A DNA stretch of 64,000 nucleotides from Methylorubrum rhodinum (GCF_014199935.1 NZ_JACHOP010000004.1:124001-188000), one strand, 5' to 3'; counted from the stretch's first letter, positions 16,052 through 25,033 are shown. Numbers and translations are program-made. The notes: generated from the sequence alone by a model not told the origin.

Positions 16052-17112
16052 CAGTTGAGGCCGGGCCGCGCGGGGAGCGCGCTGGCCTGGAGCACGGGCT
16101 GCGGCGCGAGCGGGCCGACCGAGACGCGGCCGGGGCCGACCACGACGGCCTGGAGCACCTTCTTCGAGGCGCCGTTCGTCACCGCGACGCTGGCGCCGAG
16201 GCGCCCGCTCTCGTTGGCGGTGCCGCGCAGGGCGAGCGACACGCCCGCGGTCTCGAACACGATGGTCACGGCCTCGCCGCGGCCGACGAGGTCCGGGGGC
16301 GCCACGTCGCCGGAGCGCAGGATCTGGCCGGCGCCGACCGGGCGCTGGGCCACCTGACCGACCGCGAGGGTGGTCGCGCCCATCGCATCGACCGGCACCG
16401 TCTCGCGGGGGCGGCGCTCGGTCGCGAGGTCGGCGGCGCTCACCGCCTCGCCGCGGTTCAGGTTGCGGGTCAGCACCGCGACTTCGCGGATCTCGACCGC
16501 GACGCCGGAGACGCGCAGCGAAGCCTGCCGCTCGCCGAGCACGACGAGGCCGGCGACCCGGCGGTTGCGCGGATCGTAGGTGACATCGACCGCCGCCGCC
16601 GGGCCGTCGAGGTCAAGCGGGGCGAGCAGGAGCGGCGCCTCGCCGTCGAGCCGCACCGACAGGGATTTCGGATCGAGCCCGTAGGCGGATTCGAGGGTGC
16701 GCTTGAGCGCGGCCTCGATCTCCGGCGCGCCGACCCGGCGGGCGGCGCGCTGCACGCTCACCTGCACCCGGCCGCCGGTCTCGATGCCGACGATCCCGAG
16801 CGCCGCCGCCGCCTCGACGATGCGCCGGGCCTGGATCGTGCCGACCGCCCCGAGGCCGGGGGCACGGAACATCGCACGCGCCGCGAGGTCGGCGGGCGCG
16901 CCCTCGACGAGGTCGCCGAGACTGAGCGTGTCGCCCCGCGCCGTCACGTCGCCGCGCAGGCGAGGACTCGCGTCGGCGGCCATCAGCGGCGCGGCGAGAA
17001 GGGCCGCCATGGCGAAGACGGCGAGCGTCAGCGCGGCGCGACCGAGCGCGCCGCGGGTCGGCGGCACGACGGCGAGGCGGACGGGGCGGCGGATCGGGCG
17101 CAGCGCGTGCAT
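16051..17112 (-). CDS. flgA: Flagellar P-ring assembly chaperone FlgA
   Basis: 353 residues, longer than enterobacterial FlgA but normal for Rhizobiales. An N-terminal hydrophobic segment (LTLAVFAMAALLAAPLMA) exports it. The C-terminal SAF domain is clear from NLNRGEAVSAADLATERRP, the VGQVAQRPVGAGQILRSGDVAPPDLV block and GEAVTIVFETAGVSLALRGTANESG. It chaperones FlgI in the periplasm. It lies 11 nt after flgG and overlaps flgH. flgI is not in this window. Confidence 0.93.
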   Translation of the reverse strand: MHALRPIRRPVRLAVVPPTRGALGRAALTLAVFAMAALLAAPLMAADASPRLRGDVTARGDTLSLGDLVEGAPADLAARAMFRAPGLGAVGTIQARRIVEAAAALGIVGIETGGRVQVSVQRAARRVGAPEIEAALKRTLESAYGLDPKSLSVRLDGEAPLLLAPLDLDGPAAAVDVTYDPRNRRVAGLVVLGERQASLRVSGVAVEIREVAVLTRNLNRGEAVSAADLATERRPRETVPVDAMGATTLAVGQVAQRPVGAGQILRSGDVAPPDLVGRGEAVTIVFETAGVSLALRGTANESGRLGASVAVTNGASKKVLQAVVVGPGRVSVGPLAPQPVLQASALPARPGLN

Positions 17113-17123
17113 CAGGAGGCTCC

Positions 17124-17915
17124 TCAGCCGCGGAACATCTGCGAGGTGGTGGAGAGCATCTGGTCGGCGGCGGTGACGACCTTCGAGTTCATCTCGTAGG
17201 CGCGCTGGGCCGCGATCAGCGACGAGATCTCGGTGACCGCGTTGACGTTGGCCTCCTCGAGATAGTTCTGCTGCAGGTTGCCGAAGCCCTCGGAGCCGGG
17301 CAGACCCGTCACGGCCGCGCCGGAGGCCGCGGTCTCGACGAACAGGTTGTCGCCGATCGATTCGAGGCCGACCTTGTTGACGAAGCGGGCCATCTGGAAC
17401 TGGCCGAGCGCCTGGGGCGCGGTCTGGCCGGGGATCGTCGCCTGCACCGCACCCGTGGCGCCGATGGTCACCGAGGTCGCGGTGTTCGGCACGGTGATGC
17501 CCGGATCGAGCAGGTAGCCGTCGCGGGTCACCATCTGCCCTTGCGCGTCGAGGTCGAACGAGCCGTCGCGGGTATACGCCGTCCTGCCATCGGGCATGCG
17601 GACGCGAAAAAAACCCTCGCCGCGGATGGCGACGTCGTAGTCCTTCTCGGTCATCGTCATCGTCCCCTGGGACATGACGCGGGCGGTCGAGACCGTCTTC
17701 ACGCCCGAGCCGAGCGCGAGGCCGGCCGGAAGCACGGTGTTCTGGTCCGAGGTCGAGGAGCCGGAGCGGCGCAGGTTCTGGTAGAGCAGATCCTGGAAAT
17801 GCGCCTGCTGGCGCTTGTAGCCGGTGGTGCGCAGGTTCGCGATGTTGTTCGAGATGACCTGGACGTTGAGTTCCTGGGCCGCCATGCCGGTGGCGGCGGC
17901 GTAGAGGGCGCGCAT
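17124..17915 (-). CDS. flgG: Flagellar distal rod protein FlgG
   Basis: 263 residues. The N-terminal rod signature MRALYAAATGMAAQELNVQV..SNNIANLRTTGYKRQ, the central GxGFFRVRMPDGRTAYTRDGSF block and the C-terminal LEEANVNAVTEISSLIAAQRAYEMNSK coiled-coil partner are textbook FlgG. It forms the distal rod across the periplasm. Placed 15 nt downstream of flgF and 11 nt upstream of flgA. Confidence 0.97.
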   Translation of the reverse strand: MRALYAAATGMAAQELNVQVISNNIANLRTTGYKRQQAHFQDLLYQNLRRSGSSTSDQNTVLPAGLALGSGVKTVSTARVMSQGTMTMTEKDYDVAIRGEGFFRVRMPDGRTAYTRDGSFDLDAQGQMVTRDGYLLDPGITVPNTATSVTIGATGAVQATIPGQTAPQALGQFQMARFVNKVGLESIGDNLFVETAASGAAVTGLPGSEGFGNLQQNYLEEANVNAVTEISSLIAAQRAYEMNSKVVTAADQMLSTTSQMFRG

Positions 17916-17930
17916 CGGGGCGGGTCCTTA

Positions 17931-18671
17931 TCAGGCGATATCGGCGAGCCGGCGGATCGCCGTGCCGCGCAGGTCGTCGAGGCGCGAGACGATGCTCGAC
18001 ACCATGGAATAGGTGCGGTTCACGTCCATCAGCCGGGTCATCTCGATCACCGGCTTGACGTTGGAGCGCTCCAGCGCGCCGGGCTCCAGCCGCCCCTCCG
18101 CGCCCGCGGGCTGAGCCGGCGCCTCGGAGGAGAACAGGTTGGCGCCCTCGTTCCTGAGCGCCTGCGGGTCGGCGAAGCGCACGAGCCGGACGCGGCCCCG
18201 CACGCCGAGATTGGTCGAGACCGTGCCGTCGGGGGCGATGGTCAGCCCCGTCTCCTGCGGGCCGATGGTGATCGCGCCGCCGTCGCCCTGGACGGCGTGG
18301 CCGTCGGAGTTGACGAGGTTGCCTCCGGCGTCGAGTTCGAACGCGCCGTTGCGGGTGTAGCGCAGGCCCGAGGGCGTCTGCACCGCCAGGAAGGCGTCGC
18401 CGCGCACGGCCACATGCATCGGGTTGCCGTCCGGCTCGACCGGTCCCTGGGAGAGGTCGAGCGGCGTGCCCTGGTCGATGACGTAGGAGACGCGGCGGTC
18501 CTGGCGCTGGAAGCTGTCGGCGGAGGCCACCGGCATCAGGTATTCCTGAAACCGCGCCGAGCGGCCCTTGAAGCCGGTGGTCGAGACGTTGGCCATGTTG
18601 TTGGCGATGACGTCGAGCTCGCGGGCGAGCGCGGTCTGGGCGGAGACCCCGACGAAGAGCGCGTTCTGCAT
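17931..18671 (-). CDS. flgF: Flagellar proximal rod protein FlgF
   Basis: 246 residues from the ATG at 18671: QNALFVGVSAQTALARELDVIANNMANVSTTGFKGR is the rod/hook-family N-terminus. VRGDAFLAVQTPSGLRYTRNGAFELD and a C-terminal LERSNVKPVIEMTRLMDVNRTYSMVSSIV complete the pattern. The shorter length and FLAVQTP wording fit FlgF rather than FlgG. First gene of the leftward flagellar block; a 260-bp AT-richer intergenic region separates it from fliL and should hold divergent promoters. Confidence 0.93.
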   Translation of the reverse strand: MQNALFVGVSAQTALARELDVIANNMANVSTTGFKGRSARFQEYLMPVASADSFQRQDRRVSYVIDQGTPLDLSQGPVEPDGNPMHVAVRGDAFLAVQTPSGLRYTRNGAFELDAGGNLVNSDGHAVQGDGGAITIGPQETGLTIAPDGTVSTNLGVRGRVRLVRFADPQALRNEGANLFSSEAPAQPAGAEGRLEPGALERSNVKPVIEMTRLMDVNRTYSMVSSIVSRLDDLRGTAIRRLADIA

Positions 18672-18931
18672 GGCTGGCCTTCCGATGACGGCGACGGACG
18701 AGAGGGTCACCGCAGGGTCCGTGCCATTTCCGGTTTTTCGTCTTTTCGTCTTAATATCAGTGGCTTGGCCGATTCCGGCCCGCCGGCCGAGCCGGGACGG
18801 GCGGACCCGGCGGCAAGTCCGACCCGGCAAATTCTGCCCGGCTTAAGCGGGCGTTAACCACGCCGGCCGAGAACGGAAGCGGGGCCACACGCGCGCCCCG
18901 CGCCCACCCCGTCCCCGGTCACGAGCATCCC

Positions 18932-19441
18932 ATGGCCAAGAAGCCGAAGAAGGCGCCCGAGGCGGACGGCGAAGGCGGCGAGGCGGACGCGCCGAAGTCG
19001 AAGAAGAAGCTCATCGTCATCGCGGCCGCGGTGCTGCTGCTCGGCGGCGGGGGCGGCGGTTACATGTTCATGAAGAAGAAGGCCGCCGCCGCGGAAGCCG
19101 AGCACGGCGCCCATGCGGAAGTGAAGATGCCCGCCGTCTTCGTCGATGTCCGCGACATGCTGGTTAACCTTAGCGCCGATCCCGGCCAGACCAAGATCAA
19201 CACCCTCAAGCTGCGCATCGCGCTGGAACTCAAGGACGCCAAGGTCGAGGCCGAGGTGAAGCCGCTGATGCCGCGGGTCGAGGACGCGTTCCAGACCTAC
19301 CTGCGCGAGATCCGCGCCAGCGACCTCGCGGGCTCCGCCGGCCTCTACCGCCTGCGCGAGGAACTGCTGCGCCGCGTCAACATCGCGATCCATCCGGCCA
19401 AGGTCGAGGCGGTGCTGTTCAAGGACGTGATCGTCCAATGA
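18932..19441 (+). CDS. fliL: Flagellar basal body-associated protein FliL
   Basis: 169 residues: a Lys-rich cytoplasmic N-terminus, one transmembrane helix (LIVIAAAVLLLGGGGGGYMF, residues about 28-47), and a periplasmic FliL domain (FVDVRDMLVNLSADPGQTKINTLKLRIALEL ... VLFKDVIVQ). FliL surrounds the stator and supports torque. Its stop overlaps the fliM start (ATGA), marking an operon with fliM, the DUF6468 gene and motE. Confidence 0.93.
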   Translation: MAKKPKKAPEADGEGGEADAPKSKKKLIVIAAAVLLLGGGGGGYMFMKKKAAAAEAEHGAHAEVKMPAVFVDVRDMLVNLSADPGQTKINTLKLRIALELKDAKVEAEVKPLMPRVEDAFQTYLREIRASDLAGSAGLYRLREELLRRVNIAIHPAKVEAVLFKDVIVQ

Positions 19442-20652
19442 TGGGCCCCGAGGACGACCTCGACGACGATTGGGCAGCGGCCTTCGCCGAGCAGGGCGCC
19501 GAGGGCGGCGACGCCTCGCTCGCCGAGGAATGGGGCGCGGCGCTCGCCGAGCAGGGCACGACGAAGAGCGCGAGCGACGTCGCCGCCGAATGGGCGACGA
19601 TGATCGAGGACGGGGAGACCGAGAACCTCCCCGAACTCGCCGGCAACGACCGCATCCTGAACCAGGACGAGATCGACGGCGTCCTCGGCTTCTCCCTGCG
19701 CGAACTCTCCGCCTCCGGCGCGGGGGGCGTGCGCGCCATCGTCGATTCGGGCGTCGTCCAGTACGAACGCCTGCCGATGCTGGAAATCGTCTTCGACCGG
19801 ATGATCCGGTTGCTGTCGACGTCCCTGCGCAACTTCTTCCAGGACAACGTCGAGGTCACGCTCGACAACATCACCTCGGTCCGGTTCGGCGACTACCTCA
19901 ACGCAATTCCCCTGCCGACCCTGCTCGGCGTGTTCAAGGCCGACCTGTGGGAGGGCTCGGGCCTCGTCACGGTGGAGCAGACGCTCGCCTACTCGACCAT
20001 GGACCTCCTGCTCGGGGGCAAGCGCGGCGGCTCGTCGAGCCGGCTCGACGGACGCCCGTTCACGACGATCGAGATGAGTCTCGTGCGCCGCCTCGTCGAG
20101 ATCATCCTGACCGACCTGGAGATGTCGTTCCAGCCGCTCTCGCCGGTGCGCTTCGGCATCGACCGGATCGAGACCAACCCGCGCTTCGCCACCATCACCC
20201 GGCCCGGCAACGCCGCCATCCTGATCAGCCTCAAGCTCGACATGGACGGGCGCGGCGGCGGGATGCAGATCCTGTTCCCCTACGCGACGATCGAGCCGAT
20301 CCGCGACCTGCTCATGCAGAGCTTCATGGGCGAGCGGCTCGGGCGCGATCAGGTGTGGGAGAGCCATCTCGCCACCGAGATCTGGCAGGCCGACGTCGAG
20401 ATGGAGGCGGTGCTGCACGAGGTGACGCTGCCGCTGAAGCGGGTGCTGAACCTCAAGGTCGGCGACACGCTGATGTTCGACCGCAAGCCCACCGACCTCA
20501 TCACCGTCCGCTGCGGCGACTGGGCGCTGACGCAGGGGCGGATCGGCCGGATCGACGACGCGATCGCGGTGCAGGTCGCCCGTCCGCTGCGCCAGTCCCG
20601 CACCACGCTCCAGGCCTACGAAGCCTCGATGCAGAACGTCAACGACGGCTAG
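19438..20652 (+). CDS. fliM: Flagellar motor switch protein FliM
   Basis: 404 residues. An acidic N-terminal tail with two EEWGAALAEQGT-like repeats leads to LNQDEIDGVLGF, which resembles the CheY-P binding segment, then the CheC-like middle domain (YERLPMLEIVFDRMIRLLSTSLRNF) and the C-terminal SpoA domain (LKRVLNLKVGDTLMFDRKPTDLI). It is the switch ring subunit that links CheY-P to rotation direction. The Glu/Ala/Gly-rich N-terminal extension is unusual. Overlaps fliL by 4 bp. Confidence 0.94.
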   Translation: MMGPEDDLDDDWAAAFAEQGAEGGDASLAEEWGAALAEQGTTKSASDVAAEWATMIEDGETENLPELAGNDRILNQDEIDGVLGFSLRELSASGAGGVRAIVDSGVVQYERLPMLEIVFDRMIRLLSTSLRNFFQDNVEVTLDNITSVRFGDYLNAIPLPTLLGVFKADLWEGSGLVTVEQTLAYSTMDLLLGGKRGGSSSRLDGRPFTTIEMSLVRRLVEIILTDLEMSFQPLSPVRFGIDRIETNPRFATITRPGNAAILISLKLDMDGRGGGMQILFPYATIEPIRDLLMQSFMGERLGRDQVWESHLATEIWQADVEMEAVLHEVTLPLKRVLNLKVGDTLMFDRKPTDLITVRCGDWALTQGRIGRIDDAIAVQVARPLRQSRTTLQAYEASMQNVNDG

Positions 20653-20667
20653 GACCGCGGCGCCCCC

Positions 20668-21144
20668 ATGACCTTCTTCGTCTCGTTCGCCGCCGACATC
20701 CTCGTCGCCATCCTGCTGGTGGCCACCATCGCCTCGTCGGTCCGGCTGTCGCGGCGGATCAGCAAGCTCAAGGCGGACGAGGCCGCGCTGCGCACCACCA
20801 TCGGCGACCTCGTCGTCGCCAGCGCCACCGCCGAGCGGGCCATCGCGGGCCTGCGCGCCACGCTGGACGAGTGCGACCGCACGCTCGCCGAGCGCCTCGG
20901 CACCGCCGAGCGCTATTCCGCGGACATCGCCGCCCATGTCGAGGCGGGGGAGAGCGTGATCGCCCGCATCGCCGCCATCGTCGGGCAGGCCCGCCCGGCG
21001 GCGGCCGTGCCGGTCGCGCCCGCGCCGCGCCCCGTCGCCGTCGAGACCACGCCCGGCAACGGCGAGCGGGTCGGGGCCGCGCTCGCCGCCGCCCAGGCCC
21101 TGTCCGAGCGCGCCCTCGACCGTCTGCGGGCCAGGGCCGCATGA
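20668..21144 (+). CDS. DUF6468 flagellar-cluster membrane protein
   Basis: 158 residues: one N-terminal transmembrane helix (SFAADILVAILLVATIASSV) followed by a long predicted coiled coil (RRISKLKADEAALRTTIGDLV ... AIAGLRATLDECDRTLAERL) and an Ala/Pro-rich tail. The DUF6468 family occurs almost only between fliM and the MotE-like gene in alphaproteobacterial flagellar clusters, as here: 15 nt after fliM and overlapping motE by 4 bp. Probably a motor or stator accessory; no biochemical role is known to me. Confidence 0.82.
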   Translation: MTFFVSFAADILVAILLVATIASSVRLSRRISKLKADEAALRTTIGDLVVASATAERAIAGLRATLDECDRTLAERLGTAERYSADIAAHVEAGESVIARIAAIVGQARPAAAVPVAPAPRPVAVETTPGNGERVGAALAAAQALSERALDRLRARAA

Positions 21145-21929
21145 AGCTGCCCGCGCGCCGCCTCGCCACGCTCGCGAGCCTGCCGGCACGCCCCTTCCGG
21201 CTGCGCCTGATCGACGCCGTGATCCTGGCGGCGATCGGCCTCCTCGTGCTGAAGCTGACCGCCCTCATGGGCAGCGAGGCGCCTCCGCCCGGAGCGCCGC
21301 TGCCCGACTTCGCCAAGGTGCTGGCGCATGCGCGCTCGGGTTACGAGCCCGCCGACCCGACGACGACGGGCTCGGTCTCGCCGCCGGAGAAGAAGGCGGC
21401 GCCCGCGGCGCCGCCGGTCTACCAGCCTCCGGTGGCCGAGCCGGTCTCGCCGACCGAGCGGGCGCTGCTGGAAAAGCTCCAGGCCCGCCGCGACGCGCTC
21501 AAGCAGCGCCAGGACGCGCTCGACCTGCGCGAGCAGATGCTCAAGGACGCCGAGCGCAAGCTCGAATCGGGCGTCTCCGACCTCAAGGAGGCCGAGGAGA
21601 AGGCGGAGGCCGGCGGCGCGAAGAAGGGCGACGCCGAAAAAGCCGGCCTCAAGACCATCGTGACGATGTACGAGACGATGAAGCCCAAGGACGCCGCCCG
21701 GGTGTTCGACCGGCTCAGCCTCGAGACCCTGGTGCCGATCGTGCTGGCGATGAACCCGCGCAAGATGGCCGAGGTGCTGGCCCTGATGGGCTCCGAGCCG
21801 GCCGAGCGGCTCACCGTGGCGCTCGCCAACCGCGCCCGCGGCCTCGACGCCCCGCAGACCGCCTCCGCCGCGCAGAACCTGCCGCCGGGGGAGTTGCCCG
21901 CGATCGATCCGGGGCCGAAGGGGCGCTGA
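21141..21929 (+). CDS. motE: MotE-like flagellar chaperone (MgtE N-domain protein)
   Basis: 262 residues. An N-terminal membrane anchor (LRLIDAVILAAIGLLVLKLTALM) is followed by a Pro-rich linker, a charged coiled coil (residues about 105-165) and a C-terminal MgtE intracellular-N-like helical domain: IVTMYETMKPKDAARVFDRLSLETLVPIVLAMNPRKMAEVLALM. This architecture equals Sinorhizobium MotE, a periplasmic chaperone for MotC. Translation is coupled to the DUF6468 gene (ATGA overlap). Converges with the glutathione peroxidase gene, 14 nt apart. Confidence 0.85.
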   Translation: MKLPARRLATLASLPARPFRLRLIDAVILAAIGLLVLKLTALMGSEAPPPGAPLPDFAKVLAHARSGYEPADPTTTGSVSPPEKKAAPAAPPVYQPPVAEPVSPTERALLEKLQARRDALKQRQDALDLREQMLKDAERKLESGVSDLKEAEEKAEAGGAKKGDAEKAGLKTIVTMYETMKPKDAARVFDRLSLETLVPIVLAMNPRKMAEVLALMGSEPAERLTVALANRARGLDAPQTASAAQNLPPGELPAIDPGPKGR

Positions 21930-21943
21930 GGCGTCTTCCTGAA

Positions 21944-22435
21944 TCAGGCCTGCTCGTCCAGCGCCCGCTCGATCGCCTTTTCCAAGGCCGCCGGCTTCGT
22001 CGCCGGGGCGAAGCGCGCGACGACGCGGCCGTCGCGGCCGATCAGGAACTTGGTGAAGTTCCACTTGATCTTCTGCGTGCCGAGAAGGCCGGGCTTTTCC
22101 CGCTTCAGATCGACGAAGAGCGGATCGGCGCCCGCGCCGTTGACCTCGATCTTGGCCAGCACCGGAAACGTCACGTCGTAGGTGAGCGAGCAGAACCGCT
22201 CGATCTCCTCGGCATCGCCCGGCTCCTGCGCGCCGAACTGGTTGCAGGGCAGGCCCAGCACCACGAGCCCCCGCCCGCGATGGCGCCGCCACAGCGTCTC
22301 CAGACCCTGATACTGCGAGGTGAAGCCGCATTTCGAGGCGGTGTTGACCACGAGCAGAACCTTGCCGCGGTACTGCGACAGCGGATGCGGCCGGCCGCGC
22401 GCGTCGAGCGGCGCGTGCGCGAGGATGTCGCTCAT
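21944..22435 (-). CDS. Glutathione peroxidase family thiol peroxidase
   Basis: 163 residues. The peroxidatic Cys36 lies in NTASKCGFTSQY; the catalytic Gln is in LGLPCNQFGAQEPG and the Trp/Asn pair in KWNFTKFLI, so the active-site tetrad is complete. It is a cysteine (not selenocysteine) enzyme, like BtuE and most bacterial homologues, which usually use thioredoxin or glutathione to reduce lipid or hydrogen peroxides. Cytosolic; monocistronic. Confidence 0.94.
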   Translation of the reverse strand: MSDILAHAPLDARGRPHPLSQYRGKVLLVVNTASKCGFTSQYQGLETLWRRHRGRGLVVLGLPCNQFGAQEPGDAEEIERFCSLTYDVTFPVLAKIEVNGAGADPLFVDLKREKPGLLGTQKIKWNFTKFLIGRDGRVVARFAPATKPAALEKAIERALDEQA

Positions 22436-22607
22436 CGAAGGTCTCTCATGGGGCGGTCGGCTTTTGCCGAATGATCCTGGCCTTGTCCAAAGCCTATGTG
22501 CCGGATTTCATGGAACGATTCCAGGCTTGACCGGAATCGGGCCGTGGACATTGCATCCGGCGTCCCGCGGGGCTAGGCGGCCCGGAACAATGCGCAGGAG
22601 TTCCGTG

Positions 22608-23357
22608 ATGCCGTCCCTTCCCCGCAGGACCCCACCGCTCGTCCCTCCGCGCGCGCTGCTTCTCCTCGCCGGGCTGGCCGTCGGCCTCTGGTCCGGGCCG
22701 GCGCCGCGCGCCTACGCCCAGGACGGCGCACCGGACGCCGCCCCCGAGGCGGCGCCCGACGAGGCCCCCAAGCCCAAGCCCAGGCCGCGCCGCCCGCCGC
22801 CCGCGGCGAAGCCGAAGCCCGCGGAGGAGGCCAAGGAGACCAAGGAGCCCGCCGCTGGAGCCGGGACGGTGCTGGAGCCGGCCGCCGCTCCGTCCGGCCC
22901 GGCGCAATGGCCCGCGGGTGCCCGCTCGGTCAGCGAGAGCTACGGCGACTGGACCATGAACTGCACGCGGGAGGACAACCGCACCGACTGCGTCATCATC
23001 CAGTCCCAGGGCGACCGCCGCACCGGCAAGCGCCTGTTCAGCGTCGAATTGCGCGTGCCCAAGGACGGGCGCACCGAGGGGCTGATCCTGATGCCGTTCG
23101 GGCTGCAGATCGAGCCCGGCGTGACGTTCAAGCTCGACGACCGGGCGCTCGGCAAGGGCGCGCCGTTCTCCTACTGCGTCGCCGACGGCTGCCTCGTGCC
23201 GATCAGCCTGCCGACGCTCGCCACCGACGCGATGAAGACCGGTCAGAACCTCACGGTGACGGCAGCTAAGCCGGACACCAAGGAGCCGACCGTCATCACC
23301 GTGCCGCTCTCCGGCTTCGCCGCGGCCTTCGCCCGCTCCACCGCCTTCGGCAGCTGA
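22608..23357 (+). CDS. Invasion-associated locus B (IalB)-family protein
   Basis: 249 residues from the ATG at 22608, 7 nt after AGGAG; an ATG at 22590 would add six residues. A signal peptide (ALLLLAGLAVGLWSGPAPRAYAQ) is followed by about 60 residues rich in Pro/Lys/Ala/Glu, then the IalB domain: SVSESYGDWTMNCTREDNRTDCVIIQSQ ... FGLQIEPGVTFKLDD ... SYCVADGCLVPI, with four cysteines that can pair. Named for a Bartonella invasion factor but widespread in free-living Rhizobiales; a periplasmic structural or stress role is plausible here. Confidence 0.88.
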   Translation: MPSLPRRTPPLVPPRALLLLAGLAVGLWSGPAPRAYAQDGAPDAAPEAAPDEAPKPKPRPRRPPPAAKPKPAEEAKETKEPAAGAGTVLEPAAAPSGPAQWPAGARSVSESYGDWTMNCTREDNRTDCVIIQSQGDRRTGKRLFSVELRVPKDGRTEGLILMPFGLQIEPGVTFKLDDRALGKGAPFSYCVADGCLVPISLPTLATDAMKTGQNLTVTAAKPDTKEPTVITVPLSGFAAAFARSTAFGS

Positions 23358-23424
23358 GGCGTCATCGGGATCGGGGCAGGCGGTGATAGGCTGCGTCCCG
23401 CCCCTCAAGGATGACGGACATCCG

Positions 23425-24660
23425 ATGCGCCTCGACACGACGCTTCTTCTTCTGCTCTTGCCGCTCCTCGTCCTCACGACTGGCGGCGCGCGAGCCGAGG
23501 AGGCGCGGCCGGACTTCGAACAATGCCTGATCCGCCTCCAAAACCTCGCCGCGGAGCGCGGCGTGCCCGCCGCGACCGCGCGGGAGGCGCTGAAGGACGT
23601 CGCCCCCGACCCGGCGGTGCTGCCCGCGACCCGGACGCAGGCCGAGTTCGTACGGCCGATCTGGGACTATATCGACGCCTCGGTGACCCCGGAGAAGATC
23701 GCGACGGGGCAGGCCAAGCTCGCCGAATGGGCCGAGGTGCTCGGGCGCATCGAGGCGGCCTACGGCGTCGACCGGCACGTGCTGGTGGCCTTCTGGGGCG
23801 TCGAGTCGGGCTACGGCAGCGTGCTCGACGATCCCAGGATCGTCCGCCCGGTGATCCCGGCGCTCGCGACACTCGCCTGCCAGGATGAGGGCCGCCCCGC
23901 CTTCTGGCGCGACGAGTTGTTGGGCGCCCTGACGATCCTCGGGCAAGGCGATGCGGATCGCGAGCGCATGACGGGCTCCTGGGCCGGCGCCATGGGCCAC
24001 ACCCAGTTCATGCCGAGCGCCTACCTGAAGCACGCCGTCGACTTCGACGGTGACGGCAAGCGCGACATCTGGCGCTCCGTGCCCGACGCGCTCGCCTCGA
24101 CCGCCAATTTCCTGAAGAGCGACGGCTGGCGGCCGGGCGAGGGCTGGGGTCAGGAGGTCGTCCTGCCGGACGGGTTCGACTATCGCCTCGCCGACGAGAC
24201 CACCGAGCGGACCTTTTCCGAGTGGGCGGCGCTCGGCCTGAAGCCCGCGGGCAGCAAGGGGTTTCCCGCGGGCGCGGAACGGCGCGCCACGCTCGTGGTG
24301 CCCGCGGGCGCGCGGGGACCGGCCTTCCTGCTGGAGCCGAACTTCAAGATGATCCTGCGCTACAACACGGCTTTGGCCTACGCGCTCACCGTCGCCCACC
24401 TCTCCGACCGGCTCGCCGGCGGCCCGGCCTTCGCCCGCGACTGGCCGCGGGGCGACCGGATGCTGACGAACGACGAGCGCACCGACCTCCAGACCCGCCT
24501 GGAGGCCTTGGGCCATCCGACCGGGGGCGCCGACGGCAAAGTCGGCCCCAAGACCCGCGCGGCGATCCGCGCCTTCCAGTCCGCGCAGGGCCTCGTTCCG
24601 GACGGCTACGCCGAGGCCGGCTTGCTGGAGAAGGTGAGGGCGGCTTCGCCCGCGCCGTGA
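23425..24660 (+). CDS. Lytic murein transglycosylase (MltB-like) with peptidoglycan-binding domain
   Basis: 411 residues. A signal peptide (LDTTLLLLLLPLLVLTTGGARA) precedes an SLT-3/MltB catalytic domain, with catalytic Glu127 in FWGVESGYGS and the GAMGHTQFMPSAYLKHAVDFDGDGKRDIW block. A C-terminal PG_binding_1 domain (LQTRLEALGHPTGGADGKVGPKTRAAIRAFQSAQG) completes it. It cleaves the MurNAc-GlcNAc bond, forming 1,6-anhydro ends in the periplasm. The ATG at 23425 fits the signal peptide better than the more upstream start at 23383. Confidence 0.93.
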   Translation: MRLDTTLLLLLLPLLVLTTGGARAEEARPDFEQCLIRLQNLAAERGVPAATAREALKDVAPDPAVLPATRTQAEFVRPIWDYIDASVTPEKIATGQAKLAEWAEVLGRIEAAYGVDRHVLVAFWGVESGYGSVLDDPRIVRPVIPALATLACQDEGRPAFWRDELLGALTILGQGDADRERMTGSWAGAMGHTQFMPSAYLKHAVDFDGDGKRDIWRSVPDALASTANFLKSDGWRPGEGWGQEVVLPDGFDYRLADETTERTFSEWAALGLKPAGSKGFPAGAERRATLVVPAGARGPAFLLEPNFKMILRYNTALAYALTVAHLSDRLAGGPAFARDWPRGDRMLTNDERTDLQTRLEALGHPTGGADGKVGPKTRAAIRAFQSAQGLVPDGYAEAGLLEKVRAASPAP

Positions 24661-24728
24661 CGGGCGCCTGCGGACAACGCGGGGGCTCGGCTTGCAATTC
24701 AGCGGCGAAGATCGATTATCCGGGAGCG

Positions 24729-24760
24729 GAGCGGGGAGGCGCGAACCTCCCCGCTCCTTT
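24729..24760 (+). terminator. Rho-independent terminator downstream of the lytic transglycosylase
   Basis: Perfect 11-bp stem GAGCGGGGAGG (24729-24739) / CCTCCCCGCTC (24746-24756), six-base loop, then CTTT. It lies 69 nt past the stop codon. Confidence 0.7.
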
Positions 24761-24770
24761 CAGCGATGGA

Positions 24771-24866
24771 CTACCCGAGCTGTACGCGGAGGATCAGGAG
24801 CAAGCTGGTCCTCCGCACTCGTTTGAACACCACCGAAACGCGAAAGCGCGGCAGAAACCACACCAT
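24771..24866 (-). CDS. Possible 31-residue basic small protein
   Basis: A 31-codon frame starting at ATG 24866, directly preceded by CAGGAGGCGACG, an almost ideal Shine-Dalgarno at good spacing. The product alternates hydrophobic and arginine residues (MVWFLPRFRVSVVF... RRTSLLLILRVQLG) and could be an amphipathic or membrane-active small protein. No family recognised. It may be spurious; the frame is open further upstream (to 25289) without a better ribosome site. Confidence 0.35.
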   Translation of the reverse strand: MVWFLPRFRVSVVFKRVRRTSLLLILRVQLG

Positions 24867-25033
24867 CGTCGCCTCCTGGGTCGTGACCGGGCGATGCCGT
24901 CGCCCGCGGACGCCCGGCGGCTGACCGGACGCGAGCCCTTGCCGGCTTGGCGCTTCCCGCGCGATCACGGTCGCCATCATCGCCGCGCACATCCCAAGCG
25001 TTGGTAAACGGACTCGGCGAAGGAGCCCTGCCG

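Larger units (their letters stand above)
24661..25033. other. Intergenic stretch with a terminator and one small minus-strand ORF
   Basis: This 373-bp gap contains the hairpin at 24729-24760 and the small ORF at 24771-24866 on the minus strand; the remainder (24867-25033) shows no gene, repeat or RNA that I can support apart from the ribosome site of the following oxidoreductase. Confidence 0.6.
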
